In this document: one piece after another, positions 14,001 to 16,597 of the stretch | Layout: every line of letters starts with the position of its first letter | Position numbering within the stretch: the first letter of the stretch is position 1 | DNA from: JBEIFW01 sp044370695 | GTDB lineage: Bacteria; Actinomycetota; Acidimicrobiia; Acidimicrobiales; Ilumatobacteraceae | Length of the DNA: 16,597 nucleotides | Direction of reading: 5' to 3' | Assembly: GCA_044370695.1 (NCBI GenBank) | Contig: JBILVB010000086.1 | Span: forward strand, 1 to 16,597 | Made by a program: the position numbers and the translations under genes | Notes under the pieces: model-generated | What the model saw: only the letters and a program-made list of their open reading frames with translations | What the model was told of the DNA's origin: nothing | The model's database searches: none

Positions 14001-14196
14001 CGAGGCGCCGTTCGTCGGGCACGTCACGCAGGGCGCGTTCGATCTCCTGCCCGAGATGCCAGGCGATCCGATCGGGCACGAGCGCCGGATCGGGTGCGCC
14101 ACGCTCGGCCCGCAGACCCGGCGCCAATCGGGTGAGCTCGGCCGTCAGCCGCTGCGTGATCAGCCGCTCGTAGATCCCCGCCGACAGCTCCGCCAC
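11083..14196 (-). CDS. PLD-nuclease / SF2 helicase / DUF3427 fusion protein
   Basis: This protein of 1037 residues combines a phospholipase-D-type nuclease domain with a helicase. Residues 1-120 are an N-terminal helical region. Residues about 130-280 form the PLD domain with one HKD motif, H220-A-K222 ... D229 and G-S-S-N241. Residues about 310-660 are the two RecA lobes: motif I T343-G-T-G-K347-T, motif II D435-E-F-H, motif III T-A-T-P-E-R (461-466) and motif VI Q-Q-L-G-R-G-L-R-R (637-645). Residues about 690-1037 match the DUF3427 C-terminal region. All motifs are intact. A single HKD suggests dimerisation for nuclease activity. The family is widespread, and a role in DNA repair or phage defence is inferred from architecture only. 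It is a single gene without a methylase or other defence partner nearby. GTG start, leaderless type. Confidence 0.88.
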   Translation of the reverse strand: MAELSAGIYERLITQRLTAELTRLAPGLRAERGAPDPALVPDRIAWHLGQEIERALRDVPDERRLAVGAAVARSLLERLADGLAGHATVDLGQIPAAPVELLRAVHRLDPTGTPVDVPGPLTPLLDTTLLTNARGEPRLVSQLASEIASADRIDVIMAFIRRSGIRPLLEPLRRHVAERRPLRILTTTYTGSTERAALDELAALGAEVRVSYDQGTTRLHAKSWIFHRDNGFSTAYVGSSNLTHAAQVDGLEWNVRVSAARNPDVVDKFDAVFEAYWSSDEFAPYRADEFQAELERLGREQRAVEFLLPPTELHARPFQARLLELLEVSRRRGHHRNLLVAATGTGKTVMAALDYATLRARLPRARLLFVAHRAEILEQSRATFRHALREASFGELWVGGNRPTRFEHVFASIQSLDAADLDALAADHFDVVIVDEFHHAAAPTYDRVLGRLFPVELVGLTATPERADGASILHWFDDRIAAELRLWDAIDQQLLAPFQYYGVHDGLDLRTVPWRRGRGYDSEALTNVFTGNDAWARLVIAEVRRHTDVASMRALGFCVSVEHARFLARHFAAAGIRAVAVWGATPADERREALDRLRRGEIQVVFSVDLFNEGVDVPAVDTVLLLRPSESATLFMQQLGRGLRRTAGKTVCTVLDFVGEHRAEFRFDLRLRALLGGSRTDVTKAVERGFPYLPAGCHLELDPVAQQIVLRSLRNAIPGQWPKKVAELRSLAAAKGEFTLARFLQESGLDLDDVYDGTHGWSDLRADAGLGVRAPGPHEPALRRAIGRLLHLDDAVRLGTYRTFLERDEPPAVTSLSAHDRRLLHLLVASVANGVVPKGATLADAAALVWRHPQVRAEILELLDALDTRVDHLHIPLASHPDCPLQIHARYTRVEILAGFGLTSEAKVPSWQSGVYDAKAAGADLFAVTLDKSAGTFSPKTRYRDHAVNRTLFHWESQSTTRADSPTGQRYQHHERLGRSVFLFTRLSTDHRAFWFLGPARYRRHVGERPMAITWELHHPLPGDLYEQFAAVPVAAA

Positions 14197-14204
14197 GGCC
14201 GCCC

Positions 14205-14210
14205 ACGCTA
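14205..14210 (-). promoter_or_regulatory. Putative -10 element TAGCGT for the helicase gene
   Basis: On the minus strand TAGCGT ends eight bases before the GTG at 14196, with no ribosome-binding site between them, again the leaderless layout. Confidence 0.4.
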
Positions 14211-14345
14211 CGTGGACGGTGTGGCACGGCCGAGCGGCGAGGCCGGGCGGTCGGGGAAGCTGTCGACGGACGCCCTCCCTGCGCTTGCCTCAGGCCCTGT
14301 CGAGCATCACTCGCAACGACCGATCCCCGAACCGCACCACCACCT
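14211..14345. other. Intergenic stretch with no recognisable gene
   Basis: Together with 14471-14830 this is the largest gap in the window. Open frames on both strands are rich in Arg, Pro, Ser and Thr, as expected of non-coding GC-rich DNA, and none carries a motif or a good start. Apart from the NHL remnant and the small repeats listed separately, I see no gene between the helicase and the tRNA. Confidence 0.5.
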
Positions 14346-14465
14346 TCACGACACCGTCACCTTCCGCACCCGATCGTTGCTGGCGTCGGCGATGTACAGG
14401 TTCCCCGCCCCCGAGAACGACCCTGCCTGCCGGACGAGGCCGGGAACAAGTTCAACGCATTGCGC
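14346..14465 (-). pseudogene. C-terminal remnant of an NHL-repeat (beta-propeller) protein
   Basis: About 40 codons on the minus strand end at the TGA 14346-14348 and contain G-N-L-Y-I-A-D-A-S-N-D-R-V-R-K-V, a close match to the NHL repeat consensus. The preceding segment (V-R-Q-A-G-S-F-S-G-A) resembles the linker before such repeats. NHL proteins normally carry several repeats; here only one is left and no start is visible, so this is a fragment left by deletion or rearrangement. Confidence 0.6.
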
Positions 14466-14495
14466 CAGCGATCGATCGCATGCCCCTGGCTTTCC

Positions 14496-14525
14496 TGACC
14501 GTGGTGTCGGTGACCGTGGTGTCGG
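14496..14525. repeat. Tandem 15-bp repeat, two copies
   Basis: TGACCGTGGTGTCGG occurs twice head to tail (14496-14510 and 14511-14525) with no mismatch, inside the non-coding stretch before the tRNA. It looks like a recent slippage duplication. Confidence 0.8.
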
Positions 14526-14735
14526 TCAGGCGGCTCTTCGACGGGCCGACGGCATGGATCACACCCCAGATGAGCTGGGTGGCCGCAGCCGAGTTCCGGT
14601 TCGGCACTCGTGAGGCGAGCAGCACGACCGCCCGATCGCGTCCCTGGAGGACGCCGACGCAGGCCGTCCTCTACGCTCGAGGGCGTCCGCCCTGCTCACT
14701 GCAGGCTCGGCCGTGCCGTGACGAAACTTTGAATT

Positions 14736-14754
14736 CGGGGCCTTCCGAGCCCCG
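14736..14754 (-). terminator. GC hairpin followed by A/T-rich bases (minus strand)
   Basis: CGGGGC (14736-14741) and GCCCCG (14749-14754) form a six-base stem. On the minus strand it is followed by AATTCAAAGTTT, the nearest thing to an intrinsic terminator tail in this region, although it is not a pure T-run. No minus-strand gene directly upstream is evident. Confidence 0.3.
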
Positions 14755-14801
14755 CCAGCCCCATCAGAGGAAGGAGGTGCGGGCAGATCGGCAGTACGAA
14801 T

Positions 14802-14818
14802 CCCCTGCTCATCAGGGG
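14802..14818. repeat. Hairpin immediately upstream of tRNA-Pro
   Basis: CCCCTG (14802-14807) pairs with CAGGGG (14813-14818) around CTCAT; flanking GAA and TTC can extend it with one bulge. It lies 12 bases before the tRNA and might mark a precursor-processing hairpin. Confidence 0.4.
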
Positions 14819-14830
14819 TTCGTGACGAAA

Positions 14831-14905
14831 CGGGGAGTAGCGCAGCGGAAGCGCACCTGCTTTGGGTGCAGGAGGTCGTGGGTTCAAATCCCACCTCCCC
14901 GACCA
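14831..14905 (+). tRNA. tRNA-Pro (anticodon UGG)
   Basis: A complete cloverleaf is visible. The acceptor arms CGGGGAG (14831-14837) and CTCCCCG (14895-14901) pair fully and include the C1:G72 pair typical of bacterial tRNA-Pro. The D arm is GCGC with its mate GCGC. The anticodon stem CCTGC/GCAGG encloses TTTGGGT, giving anticodon TGG. The T arm GTGGG-TTCAAAT-CCCAC is standard. The discriminator A is followed by an encoded CCA. It stands alone, with no second tRNA nearby. Confidence 0.97.
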
Positions 14906-14911
14906 GTCCGA

Positions 14912-14930
14912 CCAGGGCGAATGCCCCTGG
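14912..14930 (+). terminator. Hairpin just downstream of tRNA-Pro
   Basis: CCAGGG (14912-14917) and CCCTGG (14925-14930) form a six-base stem with a seven-base loop six bases after the CCA end. There is no U-tract, so termination is possible but not certain. GACCAG is also repeated here (14901-14906 and 14910-14915). Confidence 0.35.
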
Positions 14931-15053
14931 ATCCATCGGCCGCTCGGGCCCGTGTAGTGACCGGGCAGCCCATGGTGCGCAGCGACCGGGACGTCGGCGA
15001 GCTGCGGGCGGTGGTCGACGTCCTCGGCCACTCGCCCGACATGCGACGAGATC

Positions 15054-15212
15054 GTGGTGATCGAGGACGAGTTCAGCGCGCTCTCCGACGAGGACATGGC
15101 GGAGGCGCTCGCCGCATGGCTGCTATCGGTCAAGACCGGCGACAAGCCCGCGCCCGAGTTCCTCGGCGCGGCCTCGGCGATCCGGGCCGAACGCGTCGAC
15201 GACACGCCTTGA
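15054..15212 (+). CDS. Antitoxin-like small protein (VapB position)
   Basis: A 52-residue acidic frame starts at GTG 15054 (or GTG 15057) and reads V-V-I-E-D-E-F-S-A-L-S-D-E-D, then a helix with M-A-E-A-L-A-A-W-L-L-S-V, ending in R-V-D-D-T-P. Its TGA overlaps the TTG start of the PIN-domain frame, the usual antitoxin-toxin coupling. The frame just upstream (from ATG 14972) also looks coding for about 24 residues (ending G-H-S-P-D-M) but is offset by one base. The original antitoxin may have been about 77 residues and is now frameshifted. It was recognised by position and composition, not by a specific DNA-binding motif. Confidence 0.45.
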   Translation: MVIEDEFSALSDEDMAEALAAWLLSVKTGDKPAPEFLGAASAIRAERVDDTP

Positions 15213-15409
15213 CCACACCCGTCGTCATCGACGCGTCCGCCGCCGTCGAGATCGCCGTGGACACCGCCTACGGTCGCCGGCTCGAAGCGCTCCTGCCTGT
15301 GGACGTCCGGCTCTGGGCGCCCGAGCGCCTGTACGTCGAAACGCTCAGCGCCCTGCGGAGGCTGTCCGTCATCGAGGGCAAGGTGCCCGACGCCAAAGCC
15401 CGTGTCGCC
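15209..15409 (+). pseudogene. Truncated PIN-domain (VapC-like) toxin
   Basis: From TTG 15209 about 67 residues match the first half of a PIN-domain ribonuclease: P-V-V-I-D8-A-S-A-A-V-E, a helix, R-L-W-A-P-E-R, and L-Y-V-E44-T-L-S-A-L-R-R-L. D8 and E44 are two of the expected acidic catalytic residues. The second half, with the other Asp residues, is missing. After about residue 67 the frame enters unrelated Arg-rich sequence overlapping the next gene, with no stop until 16180. The toxin is therefore dead, lost by deletion at its 3' side. It overlaps the antitoxin-like frame by four bases. Confidence 0.65.
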
Positions 15410-15437
15410 GCGCCGTCTCCCCTGCCACACTGCGGTC

Positions 15438-15956
15438 GTGACCGAGGCCTCCGACGAACTCGCTCGCTTGCTCGCCGAACGCGCCATCGCCCGGGTGCTC
15501 GCCGGGTACGCCCGAGGGATCGATCGCGTCGATCTCGACCTGGTGCGCAGCTGTTACTGGCCCGACGCCACCGACGATCACGGCGGGTACTCGGGCGGCG
15601 TCGACGGGTTCGTCTCGTTCGTCGCCGCAGCGCTGGCCCGGTTCGAGCGCACGAACCACTTCCTCGGCAACGTGTTGATCGATGTCGACCTCGGGAGCGG
15701 CGTCGCCCGGGCGGAGACCTACTGCGTCGCCTACCACCGCTACACCGACGGCGACGGGCGCCCGACCGACATGACGGCCGGCCTGCGCTATGTCGACCGG
15801 TTCGAGCGACGCCTCGGGGAATGGCGGATTGCGCGTCGGGTCTGCGCCTACGACTGGCGACGCGTCGACCTCGTCGAGGGCGAGGGCGGGTTCGCCGCCG
15901 GGTACGTGCGGGGCCGACGCGATTCCGACGACATCGTCTGGCACGTGCTCGACTGA
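15438..15956 (+). CDS. NTF2-like / SnoaL-like domain protein
   Basis: The protein has 172 residues of the SnoaL_4-type alpha+beta barrel. It has the opening pattern R-A-I-A-R-V-L-A-G-Y-A-R-G-I-D29-R-V-D, then C-Y-W-P-D-A-T-D-D-H48-G, T-N-H74-F-L-G-N-V and A-E-T-Y-C-V-A-Y-H-R. D29 and H74 lie where LinA/scytalone-dehydratase-like members keep their Asp-His pair, so lyase or isomerase activity on a hydrophobic or polyketide-like substrate is possible, but the substrate is unknown. The GTG at 15438 is chosen because the domain begins there and CACACT ends six bases upstream; in-frame sequence before it has no coding look. It is convergent with the TetR gene 49 bases away, which might regulate it. 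Confidence 0.82.
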   Translation: MTEASDELARLLAERAIARVLAGYARGIDRVDLDLVRSCYWPDATDDHGGYSGGVDGFVSFVAAALARFERTNHFLGNVLIDVDLGSGVARAETYCVAYHRYTDGDGRPTDMTAGLRYVDRFERRLGEWRIARRVCAYDWRRVDLVEGEGGFAAGYVRGRRDSDDIVWHVLD

Positions 15957-16005
15957 GAGAGGTCCTGGCCTCGGTCCGCACGGGTCCGCTCGGCACGCCG
16001 CACGA

Positions 16006-16593
16006 TCAGGCGCCAGCGACCTCGGCGGCGAGGTCGGCGAGGATGCGGCGGACCCCCCGGTCGTGCACGCGGTTGACCCGTCGCACGTCGCCGCCGGCCG
16101 CCAACTCGTACTGCAGCCCTCGCCACAGCGCCACGATCTCGGTCGCGAGGTCTCGAGCCTCGGCGGGCGCAGCGCCCTGATTGCGCAAGGACGCGACCAC
16201 CAGCGTCGTGAACGGCTCGAGGGAGGCGACGAAGCCGGTGAAGCGGTCCGGGTGCTGCACGGCAAGGCCGGCGACTTCGAGGAACAGCCGCATGAACGCC
16301 CGGTTGGCCGGAGCGACGAGCGCCCGCCACGACCGGCACAGCCACGCCTCCATCTCGCCGGGCTCGGCCGGCACCGCGTCGCTCAGGACCCAGTGTCGGC
16401 GTGCCGCCTCGGCGAGCGCTTCCAGGACGAGTCGTTCCTTGCTGCCGAAGTAGTAGAGCAGCATCCGGTTGTTGGATCCGACGGCGGTGCCGAGGCTCCG
16501 AAGGGTGAGCGTGCTCACCCCCTCGGCGAGGCACACGTCGGTGGCGAGCGCGAGGAGCCGCTCCCGCTCCCCGGTCGCCGCCGTCAAGTTCAC
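16006..16593 (-). CDS. TetR family transcriptional regulator
   Basis: The protein has 195 residues. The N-terminal helix-turn-helix runs over about residues 10-58, with L-T-L-R-S-L-G-T-A-V-G (29-39), a recognition helix near S-N-N-R-M-L-L-Y-Y-F (40-49) and G-S-K-E-R-L-V (50-56), the classic Y-Y-F-x-S-K-E-x-L end of the TetR DNA-binding domain. The rest is helical and should form the ligand-binding and dimer domain, with no recognisable ligand signature. The GTG at 16593 lies four bases from the window edge, so the true start and promoter may be outside. Its target is unknown; it is convergent with the SnoaL-like gene. Confidence 0.9.
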   Translation of the reverse strand: MNLTAATGERERLLALATDVCLAEGVSTLTLRSLGTAVGSNNRMLLYYFGSKERLVLEALAEAARRHWVLSDAVPAEPGEMEAWLCRSWRALVAPANRAFMRLFLEVAGLAVQHPDRFTGFVASLEPFTTLVVASLRNQGAAPAEARDLATEIVALWRGLQYELAAGGDVRRVNRVHDRGVRRILADLAAEVAGA

Positions 16594-16597
16594 AGCC

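Noticed and set aside
14831..14905. Considered whether the tRNA could be selC (tRNA-Sec) to support the selenoprotein
   Set aside because: The cloverleaf is a normal 75-nt tRNA with anticodon UGG and a C1:G72 pair, i.e. tRNA-Pro; tRNA-Sec would be longer with anticodon UCA and an extended acceptor stem.
14559..15487. Minus-strand frames over the tRNA with G-F-E-P-T-T or D-L-N-P-R-P segments
   Set aside because: These are well-known spurious proteins made by translating the antisense of a tRNA gene.
14219..16180. Single 653-codon plus-strand frame
   Set aside because: It strings together non-coding DNA, the tRNA, the PIN fragment and the wrong frame of the SnoaL-like gene.

Overview
This is a very GC-rich stretch of bacterial chromosome. 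It looks like a high-GC actinobacterium, and my best guess is an Acidimicrobiia-type lineage. That is inferred from codon use (third positions almost always G or C), frequent GTG starts, TAnnnT hexamers 6-8 nt before start codons (leaderless mRNAs), and the gene content. No rRNA or other strong taxonomic marker is present. The first 50 bases are homopolymer-rich and may lie near a contig end.

Layout. Positions 1-247 hold only a 9-codon mini-ORF and dyad symmetries. Minus strand: a c-di-GMP phosphodiesterase with helical repeats, degenerate GGDEF and EAL (248-2728), then an atypical short-chain dehydrogenase (2864-3604). Plus strand, 3740-7341: a ferritin-like protein, a glyoxalase-like VOC protein joined to it by a perfect 10-bp inverted repeat, a SURF1-type oxidase assembly factor, an APH-fold phosphotransferase, and an AhpD/CMD-family thiol protein with an in-frame UGA where the second Cys of CxxC belongs. 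Minus strand, 7325-14196: a 54-codon unrecognised gene with its own near-consensus promoter, murD2 and murL (overlapping start and stop), a chagasin-like lipoprotein, a frameshifted binding-protein remnant, and a 1037-residue PLD-helicase-DUF3427 protein. Positions 14197-15437 are decayed accessory DNA: an NHL-repeat remnant, tRNA-Pro(UGG), and a vapBC-like pair with a truncated toxin. The window ends with an NTF2/SnoaL-like gene (+) and a convergent TetR regulator (-).

Main results. (1) 6778-7341 is best read as one 187-residue selenoprotein (C82-H-Y-U85). The UGA sits exactly at the resolving/peroxidatic Cys position, the reading frame stays coding on both sides, and a strong stem-loop with a GGUC apex lies 22 nt downstream, as expected of a bacterial SECIS. 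(2) murL-murD2 form the two-gene L-Glu route to peptidoglycan: MurD2 adds L-Glu to UDP-MurNAc-L-Ala and MurL then epimerises it to D-Glu. (3) Several genes share a leaderless start layout, which also supports a small gene at 7325-7489. The other genes look like ordinary chromosomal functions, not parts of one system.
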